64,000 nucleotides of DNA from Chitinophaga pinensis (GCA_902167325.1 LR632930.1:1-64000), one strand, 5' to 3'. Shown: positions 33,178-43,080, counted from the first letter of the stretch. Notes: generated by a model not told the origin, from the letters alone. A program made the numbers and translations.

Positions 33178-35590
33178 CCGTGAGAATTATTTTTTTCAAC
33201 CGCTGATACATGAACGATATCAGCAGCAATAGGATACCTAATGAAATAAATGCCGCAATCTTACCACCTTCGCCCAGGCCCCGTAAATCGAACAGGAAGA
33301 GCTTCAGTAAGGTAATACCAAATACGGCGATGGCCATGATGCGTAAATCGCGCGACTTACTGCGAAGGCCGATAAACATCAGTGCAAATGCAAAAACACC
33401 CCACAGCAACGCATATCCTGTACGATGCACCGTTGCCAGTGTAACTGATGCCACTTCAGGTGCGCGCAGGATAACAGCGATATGATCGAGTTCAGCACTC
33501 AGCAGGTACAGCGCCATAAATGGCAGGAACCAGTTAAAGGCAGTTTCCAGCGCATCCTGCTTAAACTGCGGCAATACCTTCCTCAATTCAATAAGCAGCC
33601 AGCAAAGTAAGCCCACCTGTATATAATGCGACAGGAACGCCACCATCGGCAACTCACCTTTCAGCACTGCTGTACGGATCTGAATGATGGCAGGATTGTA
33701 ATACGCCAGATAAGCCAGTGCAGCCAACAGGCTCAGTACAACAAGCACACCGGCACCTTTGTCGTTCCGGCGGCGGGCAATTAATAGCAGTACCGCCAGG
33801 TAAGCATAGTTGAAACAACCTGTTACCAGCGCCGTAAGCCCGCGGTTATAATTACCCATATGCTCGCTGATCTCTAATATTACCACACAATACAACAGCA
33901 CTACAAACAAGATCTGTAATACCCGTGCGCTCATTTTGCCGGATACCCCGGGGAAAAGACCCCCATCTTCCGCAACACTCCTAACCTGCCGCAAAAGAAG
34001 ATATACTGCCGCCACGGCTACCATACCGGTAATGAACGCTTTATTGAGAACTGGCACTTTCACCGGTGCAATGAAATAGAGGTGGCCCCAGTCCATAACA
34101 AGACTAATAAGCATCAGCACCAATACAGCCATAGAGGCGTACTTCATTTGTACAATTCCTGATTTGCGGTAGAGCCAGAAGATGAGTACTGCCTCTGCAG
34201 CCCAGAACAGGGTGATGTAATTACCTTCCAGCTGCACCGGTGCGGCCAGACTCATAAAAGTGAGCACCAGGCCAATGAGCAGGTATACCAGCGTACGATC
34301 TGCCCGGTTATTACGGAACAGGAACCACGCAAATACACAGTTAAATACCGCCAGCAGGGCAGTAAAGAGGCCCTGCCAGTTGTTCCAGCCAAGCGTATGG
34401 AGCAATACCATCCCCGCACTATAATATAAGAAGGTGTTACTAAGCAATATACCGATCTCCAATGCACCGAAGCGCATGCCGTTACGTACATTGTTAATCA
34501 CATTCATGAAGAAGAATACGAAGTAGAACAACGTAGCAAACAGCAGGGCCGTGCGCACATCAACAAAATCCACGAACTCTTCTTCCAATGCGCCGGACAT
34601 CATCCATCCGCCAAACAGCAGTACAGTAATACCGTAGCAGATGATATTAACGATATTCCATTTCTTGAAATACGCCAGTACCAGCATACCGCAGTTAAGA
34701 ATAAGCAGCCACGAGAAGAAAACAGGAAGGCTCCCTTTTCCGGTGGATACCATAAACGGCGCTCCAAAGCCACCGAGGATGGCTACTACCGCCAGCTCTA
34801 CCTTATTATAACTCACCGCGAGGAATACCGTAAATGCCGTTATCAATATAGATAACAGGAATGCGGCAGTCTGACTGATAAGATGGTATTGATGAAATGC
34901 AATGGCTACCGTGAAATAAAGGATCGCCACACCGCCGCCTACCAGCACAGAGCTGAATGCTGCAAATGATTTGCGCATCTTGTGCGCGAGGGCTATCAGC
35001 ACTCCGCCGCAAAGGAAACCAATAAAGGTGCGGCCTATTTCATTGATCCAGTTTTTATCGATGGCGAACTTGAGGAAGAAACCAATACCGATCACGAGGA
35101 TGGCGATACCGATCTTATTGAACAGGTTTTCACCAATGAACTTCTCGATATCGGGGTTCTTTTCCATGAACTTATCCCAGAAAGAAACTTCCGGTTCAGC
35201 AGGCTCCCATTTCGGTTGTGCCTTTTCTTCCGTGGCCTCGATGATATTTTTCATCTCCTCGGCAGAAACCGTTCTCATGGTACCCCACGATTCCTGCGTT
35301 TCCATCACCGGCTGTTCTTCTTTAACGGGACATGGCTCCGGTTCGGGAGGTGCTGGTTGTGGTATTGGTTCAGGTTGTGGAGGTACGCCGTACAATATTC
35401 CTGCATCCAGTGAAATTTTGGGCGGGCTTTTACGTTGCACGGCCTGAACATCTTCCTTATTGTCCAGTTCACGGCGCAGGCGTTCAAGCGCTGCCGTGAT
35501 TTCTGACAATCTCTCGGAAGTTCTGTTCTGGTTCAGTATCATTATGATCAGCATAGCCAGGCATAACAAAAAGATGAGTGACATCAGCAT
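33140..35590 (-). CDS. DUF2339 polytopic membrane protein
   Basis: About 816 residues. An N-terminal membrane helix is followed by a coiled-coil segment (LSEITAALERLRRELD), a Pro/Glu-rich linker (residues of about 60-110), and then more than twenty hydrophobic helices. The entry into the membrane part, WDKFMEKNPDIEKFIGENLFNKIGIAILVIGIGFFLKFAIDKNWI, is the DUF2339 hallmark. The start is ATG 35590 or 35584; the frame's earlier ATG at 35665 overlaps the preceding terminator. It is transcribed leftward ahead of the overlapping DUF3999 gene. Function unknown; transport or envelope polymer export have been suggested for such multipass proteins, but nothing here proves it. Confidence 0.88.
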   Translation of the reverse strand: MLMSLIFLLCLAMLIIMILNQNRTSERLSEITAALERLRRELDNKEDVQAVQRKSPPKISLDAGILYGVPPQPEPIPQPAPPEPEPCPVKEEQPVMETQESWGTMRTVSAEEMKNIIEATEEKAQPKWEPAEPEVSFWDKFMEKNPDIEKFIGENLFNKIGIAILVIGIGFFLKFAIDKNWINEIGRTFIGFLCGGVLIALAHKMRKSFAAFSSVLVGGGVAILYFTVAIAFHQYHLISQTAAFLLSILITAFTVFLAVSYNKVELAVVAILGGFGAPFMVSTGKGSLPVFFSWLLILNCGMLVLAYFKKWNIVNIICYGITVLLFGGWMMSGALEEEFVDFVDVRTALLFATLFYFVFFFMNVINNVRNGMRFGALEIGILLSNTFLYYSAGMVLLHTLGWNNWQGLFTALLAVFNCVFAWFLFRNNRADRTLVYLLIGLVLTFMSLAAPVQLEGNYITLFWAAEAVLIFWLYRKSGIVQMKYASMAVLVLMLISLVMDWGHLYFIAPVKVPVLNKAFITGMVAVAAVYLLLRQVRSVAEDGGLFPGVSGKMSARVLQILFVVLLYCVVILEISEHMGNYNRGLTALVTGCFNYAYLAVLLLIARRRNDKGAGVLVVLSLLAALAYLAYYNPAIIQIRTAVLKGELPMVAFLSHYIQVGLLCWLLIELRKVLPQFKQDALETAFNWFLPFMALYLLSAELDHIAVILRAPEVASVTLATVHRTGYALLWGVFAFALMFIGLRSKSRDLRIMAIAVFGITLLKLFLFDLRGLGEGGKIAAFISLGILLLLISFMYQRLKKIILTDDQPVQEEKLPD

Positions 35591-35650
35591 AGGGTGATGG
35601 GGATTATGGGGGTAAATATAATCATTTGCTCCAAACCGCCTATAGGCATG

Positions 35651-35678
35651 AAAAAGCCGCCCCAAACAGGAGCGGCTT
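35651..35678 (-). terminator. terminator of polysaccharide-type locus 2
   Basis: Stem of about 9 pairs (AGCCGCCCC/GGAGCGGCT, one G-U pair) followed on the minus strand by TTTTTC. It lies 29 bp past the DUF5689 gene. Confidence 0.8.
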
Positions 35679-35706
35679 CCTTCTTTATATCATGCAGGTT
35701 AAATGA

Positions 35707-37221
35707 TCAACGCAGCGTGGTTGCCCCCTCTCCTTCAATTTCCGATACCTGTGAATCTGCAGCCATTTTCACATTCACCTGACTCCTTGCTTTACGCCAG
35801 CGGCCCAGTGCCGGGTTGTAAATACCTCCCAGCTTAAAGAACACCGCCGCGGCATAGGCAACGCCAATGGTATTGTTTCCGCTGCGGAAGAAGGGTTGTA
35901 ATTTCTGAGACAGCGGATGAATCACATCATACCAGTCGGTATTGGTAATACGGTAACCCACCGGATTAGCACCTTCCGAAAGTATCACCCCATTCAGCCC
36001 CACCATTACCACATCAACCGGCCGGGAATCTTTCGTTACGGCAGTTCCTTCAAAAACGGCCATCCCTGAAGCGTTACCGCTGTTGGCCAGCAGGTTACCG
36101 GTTTTACCACCAAAGCCTTCGCCATCGGTAGTGGAGTAATTATATGCGCGGATCCATTTGGAAGTACTCATACTTGTTGAACCAGACCCAAAGATGCGGC
36201 GGGCAGTACCACCCACATAGAAATATTCTCCTTTAGCAACCGTGCCCGAGGTAAGATTGAATTTATAGGAACGGAGTCCGCCGGTAGCCCAACCGTTAAC
36301 GGGTAAGCCTCCGGGTGTTGATGCACCCGCATTATTGGTGGTTACCACGGAGAATGGCGTCACGGAGAAATCAATGTCTTGCGTGGCCAGCAGCTGAATA
36401 TATTCGTAGTTCCCCTCTGTGCCGGGAGGATCAGTGAGGAAACCCGATATCACAATAGGTGCTATTTCCACAACGGAGCTGAGCAGCACGATGTCCGATG
36501 TGGATGCCACCCGCAATTCGGGCACCCATGTATCATCGGGGCCCTGCTTCATACCCACAATGCTCCTGTAATTGGCCATCACGGGCATGGCCATATTGGC
36601 AAAGGCAGCATTGGCATTTGTATGCAACGATACATCTCCATAACCATCGCTCAGCATCTTATCGCCGGAAAGCACATCACCGGGGCCCGGCAGCGGGTCA
36701 AATCCCCCTTTCACCACTATCGCCATTGTGCTTTCATACACCTCCGGCTTATCCAGTATCTTATTTAAGGCCACTACATGGGTAGGCAGCCGGTTCCCTT
36801 TCGACAATACTTTAATCCCTGCAGGATTAACGCCTACAAGTTGATGAATGCCGTTCTTCCGGGTTAATGTTGCCCCGGCAATATGGATCGTCACGGAATC
36901 ACCGGCCTCATATTGTGCGGCAGCTGTCCCTATCGGGATAGCGATGCCGCGCTGTGCCAGGCGGTTAGAGTCCTGAACGATCAGCATTCCTTCCGGCATA
37001 TTGCCTTCGCGGTGATCGGAGATAACGATGCAGCGGAGCTGATCGGCCCCGAACATGTTTTCGGTGGTAAGCGTTACATCCTTTCCCCGGTACATGGAGC
37101 GGACATCAAAAAGTGCAATATGGGCGCCCACTTTACCTCCGGGATAGGTATTGTCTTTCTGACATCCCCAGAAGCCCGCTGCAGTCACCAGCACTATTAT
37201 ATATAAAGCGATTCTTTTCAT
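35707..37221 (-). CDS. DUF5689 domain lipoprotein (locus 2)
   Basis: A 504-residue secreted lipoprotein (VTAAGFWGCQKD, lipobox Cys). The N-terminal half, with FDVRSMYRGKDVTL, LRCIVISDHREGNMPEGMLIVQD and GDSVTIHIAG, matches DUF5689, an OB-fold-like module found in Bacteroidota surface proteins. The C-terminal half is beta-rich (IAPIVISGFLTDPPGTEGNYEYIQLLATQDIDFS; YFYVGGTARRIFGSGS) and resembles lamin-tail-like modules. The in-frame ATG at 37221 starts the signal peptide; the upstream extension would overlap the SusD gene. It probably acts as an accessory surface protein of the preceding SusC/SusD pair, 26 bp upstream. No catalytic motif is seen. Confidence 0.8.
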   Translation of the reverse strand: MKRIALYIIVLVTAAGFWGCQKDNTYPGGKVGAHIALFDVRSMYRGKDVTLTTENMFGADQLRCIVISDHREGNMPEGMLIVQDSNRLAQRGIAIPIGTAAAQYEAGDSVTIHIAGATLTRKNGIHQLVGVNPAGIKVLSKGNRLPTHVVALNKILDKPEVYESTMAIVVKGGFDPLPGPGDVLSGDKMLSDGYGDVSLHTNANAAFANMAMPVMANYRSIVGMKQGPDDTWVPELRVASTSDIVLLSSVVEIAPIVISGFLTDPPGTEGNYEYIQLLATQDIDFSVTPFSVVTTNNAGASTPGGLPVNGWATGGLRSYKFNLTSGTVAKGEYFYVGGTARRIFGSGSTSMSTSKWIRAYNYSTTDGEGFGGKTGNLLANSGNASGMAVFEGTAVTKDSRPVDVVMVGLNGVILSEGANPVGYRITNTDWYDVIHPLSQKLQPFFRSGNNTIGVAYAAAVFFKLGGIYNPALGRWRKARSQVNVKMAADSQVSEIEGEGATTLR

Positions 37222-37247
37222 GTTGCGTTTTTTAAACAATGACGGTA

Positions 37248-38771
37248 TTACGGTTTCTTCTGCCACCACACCTCCGTAGAGATCACATCCGCACCCTGGC
37301 GGGCCACGGCGAGTTTGTAATTGGTAGGATTAGTGGATTGAACATATACCGGGTATGTCATTCGTGCGGGCATTACACCATTATTGCGCAGGCCGGCACC
37401 TTTCGGAATAACAGGATGCCCGGTACGGCGGTACTCGAACCACTGCTGCATATCCGTCATAAACAGGCAGTAGTATTTCTGCAGGTGGAGGCGCTCCATC
37501 TTTTCATCTTCCGGGGCCGCTTCATCCCAATGGATATCGGCCTTATCGATGTAATCATCTACCTGTCCGATCCATTTCGGCAGCCACAGCTGAATGCTTT
37601 GCTCAATACCACTTTTATAATACGCTTCTGCATCTCCGGCAATCCACCCTTTCACTACCGCTTCACCAAGTATAAAATTCACTTCTCCGCTGTTCATCAT
37701 TATACCGGTCATGGCATCGGTCTGCAGATTAAAGAGTGTAGTAGTGGTTTGGGAATAGAAGTACGATTGCTTTGCGGGTGCCTGCCCAGATACATATCCG
37801 CTGGGCACTCCTGAAAACCCACCCTGATAAGCTGCAATACGCCATCTGTTGACGCTGTTATTGCCCCATGTAGGCACATCGATCCGGGGATCGTTCCAGG
37901 TAACGAGGTTGCCAATGAAAAATGCGCCTATTCCCGGTGCCCTGAAATCCTGCTCGCGCACACTTATAAATGGCGATACCAATGGCCCGCTGCCCGTCCA
38001 GCGAAGCACAGCCGATTCTTCCGGCGTGGTCATCAACGGATAGTCTGCCTTTTTCGTTACTACGATATCCTTGAATTTTGCGATCACTTCATCACTCACT
38101 TCCGCTTTCCCGGATATCCGCATCAGCAACCGCAGGTACAACGAGTTGCCAAAGCGGCGCCACTTCGTTACATCCCCGTTAAATACGGGATCATTATTAG
38201 AGTTGATACCGGTCCCGGTTTTCAGGTAGGTGTTGGCCGTATCCAGCTTTTTGAAGATATCCATGTAAATATCCTTCTGTGCATCAAACGGCGGTTCAAA
38301 CACACCTGAATCCCGTGCAAGGTTGGACCTGAAGTAAGGAATATCTCCGTACGTATCCGTCAGCAGGGAATATATCCACGACTGACAGATCAACGCTATC
38401 CCTACATACGACCTGTTCAGGTTCTTAGGATCGCGCGCTACCTTTTCCATATCCTTAAAGTTGGTCAGCTCAGTGTACCAGGCGTTATAGGAATAATCTG
38501 CCCAGGTGGCGCGGAAGTCGTACCGGAACACTTTGCCGTCGGCATCGGAGATATCCACCGTTACCTGCATCAGCTCATTGTTGAAGTTGCGGTTGCGGAG
38601 CATATTTGCCGTCAGCGTATTCACCAGTGCCGGGGCCATCAGCGAAGAGGCGGTGGCTATCGGTGTCTCGTTCGGGTTTGTATTGATATCGGTGAAATCT
38701 TTGGTACAGGATTGCATAAACATTCCCAAAAGCACCAGCACACCGGTTATTGTAAGTTTCATCTGCTTCAT
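37248..38771 (-). CDS. SusD/RagB-like lipoprotein (SusD-like-2 type, locus 2)
   Basis: A 507-residue lipoprotein (LVLLGMFMQSCTKDFTDINTNPNE), the exact opening of the SusD-like-2 subfamily. Internal SusD features include DTYGDIPYF, TYLKTGTGINSNNDPVFNGDVTKWRRFGNSLYLRLLMRIS and QKYYCLFMTDMQQWFEYRRTGHPVI. This subgroup is often linked to loci whose substrate is not a classical polysaccharide, so peptide or glycopeptide uptake is possible. It is encoded 11 bp after the SusC gene. Confidence 0.93.
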   Translation of the reverse strand: MKQMKLTITGVLVLLGMFMQSCTKDFTDINTNPNETPIATASSLMAPALVNTLTANMLRNRNFNNELMQVTVDISDADGKVFRYDFRATWADYSYNAWYTELTNFKDMEKVARDPKNLNRSYVGIALICQSWIYSLLTDTYGDIPYFRSNLARDSGVFEPPFDAQKDIYMDIFKKLDTANTYLKTGTGINSNNDPVFNGDVTKWRRFGNSLYLRLLMRISGKAEVSDEVIAKFKDIVVTKKADYPLMTTPEESAVLRWTGSGPLVSPFISVREQDFRAPGIGAFFIGNLVTWNDPRIDVPTWGNNSVNRWRIAAYQGGFSGVPSGYVSGQAPAKQSYFYSQTTTTLFNLQTDAMTGIMMNSGEVNFILGEAVVKGWIAGDAEAYYKSGIEQSIQLWLPKWIGQVDDYIDKADIHWDEAAPEDEKMERLHLQKYYCLFMTDMQQWFEYRRTGHPVIPKGAGLRNNGVMPARMTYPVYVQSTNPTNYKLAVARQGADVISTEVWWQKKP

Positions 38772-38782
38772 GTTGGAAAAAA

Positions 38783-41700
38783 TTAAAAGCCAATTACCAG
38801 GTTTACACCAATTGTTCTTGTAGAAGGGAACTGCCCCACCTCGAAGCCCTGCACGATATCTGTTCCGCTAAGGGTTCCGAATTCGGGATCAAAGCCGGGC
38901 CAGTCGCTCCAGATTGCGAGATTACGGCCATACACGCCCAACGTGGCTTTCTGCATCCGTAGTTTTTTGGTGAGGCGTGCGGGCAAACTGTAATCCAGCC
39001 GTGCTTCCCTGAACTTGATGAAATCGGTACTGAAGGTGCTGCCCTCCGCATTATCCTGCCCGAAGTGCGAACGGTAATACTCATCAATATCCGTAGCCAG
39101 CACATCGTTGGGCCGGAATTTACCATCCGCCATCTGGATCACACCGTTGCCGATGATACCGTTGTAGCGGCCGGGAAGGGTATTCTTTGTTTTACCCTGT
39201 TCTGCCAGCTTATGGTGTGTTAGCGAGTGGGCAACGGCACCAAACTGCCCGTCAAACAGGAGGTGGAGCCGGAACTGGCCATAAGCGAACTCGTTCGTCC
39301 AGCCTATTTTATATTTCGGAATGGTATTACCGAGGTAGATCACTTCTTCCGTCAGCTTGGCCCAGCCGGTTTTTGCATCGTAAATCACCTGTCCGTCCGG
39401 GGCACGCTGATAACCGCGGCCATATACCGCCCCCATGCTGCCGCCGGGTTTAGCCACGATCTGCCCGCCACCCACAGGACCTGTTGCGAGTACTACGGAA
39501 CTATCGTTCAGTTCCTTAATCACGTTGGTGTTGGCAGAATACACTACGCTGGTATTCCACGAGAATTTACCGCGCTTGTAAGGCGTACCGTTCACCGCTA
39601 ACTCAATCCCTTTGTTTCCTACTTTACCGGCATTGATCATTGCGCGCGACCAGCCACTGGCCCGGTCGATGATGCGGGAAAGTATCTGATCGTGGGTGTT
39701 ACTGGTATACAGAGCCAGATCGAAACCCAATCTGCTTTTCAGCATCTTCATGGCCAGCCCCCCTTCATAGGTAACGGTGCGCAGCGGCAGCAGCTCAGGA
39801 TTGGCGAGTACCGAAGGGTTCCTCAAACCGCCGGAGTACAAACTGCCTGCAGAAGGATAAGTGAATTCCGTGAGGTAGGGAGATGATCCCCCACTGCCCA
39901 CGCCTGCCACTGAAAAACGCAGCTTCGCGAAATCAATCACTTTCGGAAGTTTCAATACCTCATTGGCTACAAAGCTCACGTTGAAAGAGGGATAGAAGAA
40001 ACCGGAATTAACCGTTCTGCTGGGCGTGGCCAGTACGCTGTTCCAATCCTGCCGGCCGGTAAGGTCCGCAAACAGGAAGTTCTTGTAAGAGGCGGAGATC
40101 ATACCATAGAAACTGTTCACCTGGTATGAGGAGCGGAATGGCATGGTTACGAGGGGGCCGAGGTTATTGGCGAGGGAATAAACGCCCGGGTATGCCATGG
40201 AGTCTGCCCGCACTTCGTCGCGGATATAACGGTTGCGGAGCGCACTTCCCCCTGCGGTGAAGTTCAGCTCTACCTCCTTTCCGAACTTCAGGTTGTAACG
40301 CAGCAGGAAGTCGGAATTGAATTCCTGCGACATGATGTTTTGCGTGCGGTAACTGCCTTTCTGAAATTTAGCCCCTGCATCATATGGGCGTTGCTGACCA
40401 CGGTCTTCATACGAAAAGTCCATAGCCGTGCGCAGCTGCAGGCTCAGGTTTTTAGTGATGTTGTAAGTGGCGGATACATTACCTGTAGCCCCGTGGCGGC
40501 TCGATTTGTTCAGGTATTCGTACGCCACGGCGTATGGGTTGGAAGGGAAGCTGCTGAAGGGAAACATGATCCGCAGTTGCTCCTGCCCGTTCTCCCAATA
40601 ATTCTTCAGCCAGTCGATATCCGCACTGGGCTGCCAGAAAATATACCAGTACATAACAGACTGGTTGCCATAGCCCGCGCCGGGCAGGTTATCACTGTAC
40701 TTATGCGTGTAATTCACTTTGGAGGATACCTGCAGGCGGTCGTTGATCTTAGCGTTCACGGAAAACGCCACAGTGTTACGGTCGTACCCCGTGTTAGGCA
40801 GTATCCAGGTGTTGTGTACGTTGGTGACGGAGAAGCGGGCCGTTGTTTTATCGGTACCACCATCCAGACTGATGGTGTTCGTAAACGTCTTACCATCGTC
40901 GAAGTACGAATTCAGTTTATTGGTATATGGCTTCCAGAGGGATCTTTCCTTTGCCTGTGTTTGGGTAACGGGGTCGAACTGGTAGAACATCTGCCCTTCA
41001 AAGCGCGGGCCGTATGCAGAGCTGGTAGCGGCGGTATTACCACCATCCGGACCGGCGAGGTAGGAGTAATGCGCCGCACCGTCTGTCCCCTGTCCGTATT
41101 CGAACTGCAGATCGGGCCAGCGGTTGACCTGTTCTACCGAAGCATTGGAATTAAGGGAAACACCGATGCCTTTACGCTTGTTGTTACCGGCTTTGGTGGT
41201 GATGATGATAGCACCGTTGGCACCGCGCCCGCCATAAAGCGCCGCAGCACCGGGGCCTTTCAGCACGGTGAGCGATTCAATGTCTTCCGGATTAATATCG
41301 TTAAGGCCGCTGCCATAGTCGGCCGGCATGTTATCGCTACCCGTTCCGTAGGTGGCTTCACCGCTGATGGCGGAGCGGCGGCCTGAGCCGTGATTGATCA
41401 CCACACCATCTACCACAATGAGCGCATCGTTTTCACCGGTGAGGTTGTTTTCTCCCCGGAGGATGATCTTGTTGGAGCCGGTTGGCCCGCTGTTGGAGCG
41501 CACCAGGTTCACTCCGGCTACTTTACCGGAAAGTGCATCCGTCCAGTTACTGGAAATGGCTTCCGTAAGTTGTTCACCTTTCACAACGGTGGCGGAATAA
41601 CCGAGGGCTTTTTCATCGCGCTTAATACCCAGCGCGGTTACCACTACTTCATTGAGGCTTTTAGGATCGGCAGCCAGTTGTACGTTTAGCTGTTGTGTTT

Positions 41701-42040
41701 TCTGCACGGCAATTTCCCGGGTGATGAACCCTACGTAAGAAAAAACCAGCACATTATGATCGGAGGTTATGCTGAGGAAATAGCTGCCTTTTGCATCGGT
41801 CACAGTGCCTTTGCTGGTACCTTTAGATTTGATGTTTACACCGATGAGCGGCTCGCCGTTCACATCGGTTACACGCCCGCGGACAACAATATCCGTATCC
41901 CGCAGCAGATGCGGCCTTGCAGTAATTTTAGTGTAGGATGCCGGCGGGAGTACTGCAGGATTCCCCGCTGCATCCTCCGCGGCTGCATGGGCGTAAGCGC
42001 CTAATTGCAGACCGGCAATGAGTAAGAAAAAGTGTTTCAT
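38783..42040 (-). CDS. SusC/RagA family TonB-dependent outer membrane transporter (locus 2)
   Basis: A 1085-residue TonB-linked transporter. The signal peptide ends near AYAHA. A carboxypeptidase-D-like domain (VVRGRVTDVNGEPLIGVNIKSKGTSKGTVTDAKGSYFLS) comes next. The SusC plug follows with VVTALGIKRDEKALGYS, LRGENNLTGENDALIVVDGVVIN and NPEDIESLTVLKGPGAAALYGGRGANGAIIITTKAG. The barrel ends IGVNLVIGF. The ALGIKRDEKALGY motif is typical of transporters paired with SusD-like-2 proteins. No STN domain. It heads a leftward three-gene operon preceded by a 645-bp non-coding region rich in inverted repeats. Confidence 0.96.
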   Translation of the reverse strand: MKHFFLLIAGLQLGAYAHAAAEDAAGNPAVLPPASYTKITARPHLLRDTDIVVRGRVTDVNGEPLIGVNIKSKGTSKGTVTDAKGSYFLSITSDHNVLVFSYVGFITREIAVQKTQQLNVQLAADPKSLNEVVVTALGIKRDEKALGYSATVVKGEQLTEAISSNWTDALSGKVAGVNLVRSNSGPTGSNKIILRGENNLTGENDALIVVDGVVINHGSGRRSAISGEATYGTGSDNMPADYGSGLNDINPEDIESLTVLKGPGAAALYGGRGANGAIIITTKAGNNKRKGIGVSLNSNASVEQVNRWPDLQFEYGQGTDGAAHYSYLAGPDGGNTAATSSAYGPRFEGQMFYQFDPVTQTQAKERSLWKPYTNKLNSYFDDGKTFTNTISLDGGTDKTTARFSVTNVHNTWILPNTGYDRNTVAFSVNAKINDRLQVSSKVNYTHKYSDNLPGAGYGNQSVMYWYIFWQPSADIDWLKNYWENGQEQLRIMFPFSSFPSNPYAVAYEYLNKSSRHGATGNVSATYNITKNLSLQLRTAMDFSYEDRGQQRPYDAGAKFQKGSYRTQNIMSQEFNSDFLLRYNLKFGKEVELNFTAGGSALRNRYIRDEVRADSMAYPGVYSLANNLGPLVTMPFRSSYQVNSFYGMISASYKNFLFADLTGRQDWNSVLATPSRTVNSGFFYPSFNVSFVANEVLKLPKVIDFAKLRFSVAGVGSGGSSPYLTEFTYPSAGSLYSGGLRNPSVLANPELLPLRTVTYEGGLAMKMLKSRLGFDLALYTSNTHDQILSRIIDRASGWSRAMINAGKVGNKGIELAVNGTPYKRGKFSWNTSVVYSANTNVIKELNDSSVVLATGPVGGGQIVAKPGGSMGAVYGRGYQRAPDGQVIYDAKTGWAKLTEEVIYLGNTIPKYKIGWTNEFAYGQFRLHLLFDGQFGAVAHSLTHHKLAEQGKTKNTLPGRYNGIIGNGVIQMADGKFRPNDVLATDIDEYYRSHFGQDNAEGSTFSTDFIKFREARLDYSLPARLTKKLRMQKATLGVYGRNLAIWSDWPGFDPEFGTLSGTDIVQGFEVGQFPSTRTIGVNLVIGF

Positions 42041-42685
42041 TCAACAAGTTTTATAAAGTAATGATTCCCCTTGTGGCATTGGTATGGGACACGGCATTGG
42101 CTGCAGCATGTTCTGGATAACATACTGGTCGCACAGCATCTTGCGGAAACTTACCGTGGCAATTATTATATAGTGTATGGATAGCCGTTATACCGTTCTT
42201 ATGCAGCACAGGCACAGCAACGGATTAGCGGAAGGATGATTTTTTCATACGGTGGATGATTTTGGAACTTAACGATGCACACTGGCCGGCCACTTACGGA
42301 CATAGATCTTCCGCGCCGGTCCCCGACCAGCTTTTAATTCTTGATTGACAGCTCCCGGCGGCGCCGCCGGATTTTTCCCATAAAACCTTGCTATTGATTC
42401 AACCGGAGATAACCGGGTTGATCGTGGAACTTACACTTCTTCAAAGGGATATCGCTAAAGTAGAACAAAAAGGAAATTAAACAAAATTAAATTAGATGTA
42501 AATACTTACAACCAAATATGAAATATAGTGAAAGGGGTATGACATAACAGCTCCAAATAACCAATCAAACAATTGGTTATCAAGCTATAATTAATGCTGT
42601 AGCGGATAGAAAATACAGGAAATAACCGTGCCCCGGAGGCTCCGGAACAACAAATGACACCTTTCAGATGAAACTTAACGGGATA
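42041..42685. other. long intergenic region rich in inverted repeats
   Basis: No credible gene in 645 bp. Features seen: a perfect 16-bp GC palindrome at 42355-42370 followed by ATTTTT; an imperfect TCAACC...GGTTGA repeat near 42398-42421; an AT-rich block from about 42440; and a 9-6-9 bp inverted repeat at 42557-42580. A possible leftward -7 box (TAATTTTG, 42482-42489) has only a weak -33 partner. Confidence 0.6.
42557..42580. repeat. 9-bp inverted repeat with 6-nt spacer
   Basis: ATAACCAAT (42557-42565) and ATTGGTTAT (42572-42580) are perfect complements. It is not followed by a T run on either strand, so an operator is likelier than a terminator. It lies between the end of the HxlR gene and the SusC gene. 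Confidence 0.55.
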
Positions 42686-43060
42686 TTAACCGGCCTTCAC
42701 GACGGTCATCTGGCAACCGCGGTGCCGGGCACCCCAATCGCTCAGTTGCTTCCAGACAGGGATGAGTTCCTTCGCAGTATGTGTGAGTTCATATTCCACC
42801 CGGGGCGGTACTTCGGCATACACGGTGCGGCGCACCAGCCCGTCACTCTCCATTTCCTTCAACTGAAGGGTAAGCATCCGCTCGGTGATGTTGGAGATAG
42901 ACCTCCGCAGTTCACTGAAACGCAGCGCACCATCTTCCAGCCGGCAAAGTATCAGCAGCTTCCAGCGGCCGCCTACCATGCTGATAGCATAGGTGAGATC
43001 GCATTCGATGATGTATTCCTTATTGATGCTGTTCGATGAGGTTTCCTTACGCTTGCTCAT
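42686..43060 (-). CDS. HxlR family winged-helix transcriptional regulator
   Basis: A 124-residue wHTH regulator. The family opening is present with a cysteine (Cys20, ECDLTYAISMVGGRWK) where many HxlR/YodB/HypR proteins have a redox- or electrophile-sensing Cys. Then come LILCRLEDGALRFSELRRSISNITERMLTLQLKEMESDGLVRRTVY and the wing VEYELTHTAKELIP. It is divergent from a serine hydrolase-MFS exporter operon with a 93-bp shared gap, and an inverted repeat abuts its own ATG. It probably represses itself and the divergent genes until an inducer is sensed. Confidence 0.93.
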   Translation of the reverse strand: MSKRKETSSNSINKEYIIECDLTYAISMVGGRWKLLILCRLEDGALRFSELRRSISNITERMLTLQLKEMESDGLVRRTVYAEVPPRVEYELTHTAKELIPVWKQLSDWGARHRGCQMTVVKAG

Positions 43061-43080
43061 TACTTACATTTTTGTTAGTA
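43061..43080. promoter_or_regulatory. probable HxlR operator
   Basis: Inverted repeat of 8-bp arms (TACTTACA and TGTTAGTA, 7 of 8 complementary) with a TTTT spacer, immediately before the HxlR start codon in the divergent gap. Length and TACTT/AAGTA-like symmetry suit a winged-helix dimer. A second inverted repeat (GGTTGCC at 43091-43097, GGCAACC at 43114-43120) lies nearby, and a TACATTTG -7-like box for the rightward gene is at 43125-43132. Confidence 0.55.
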
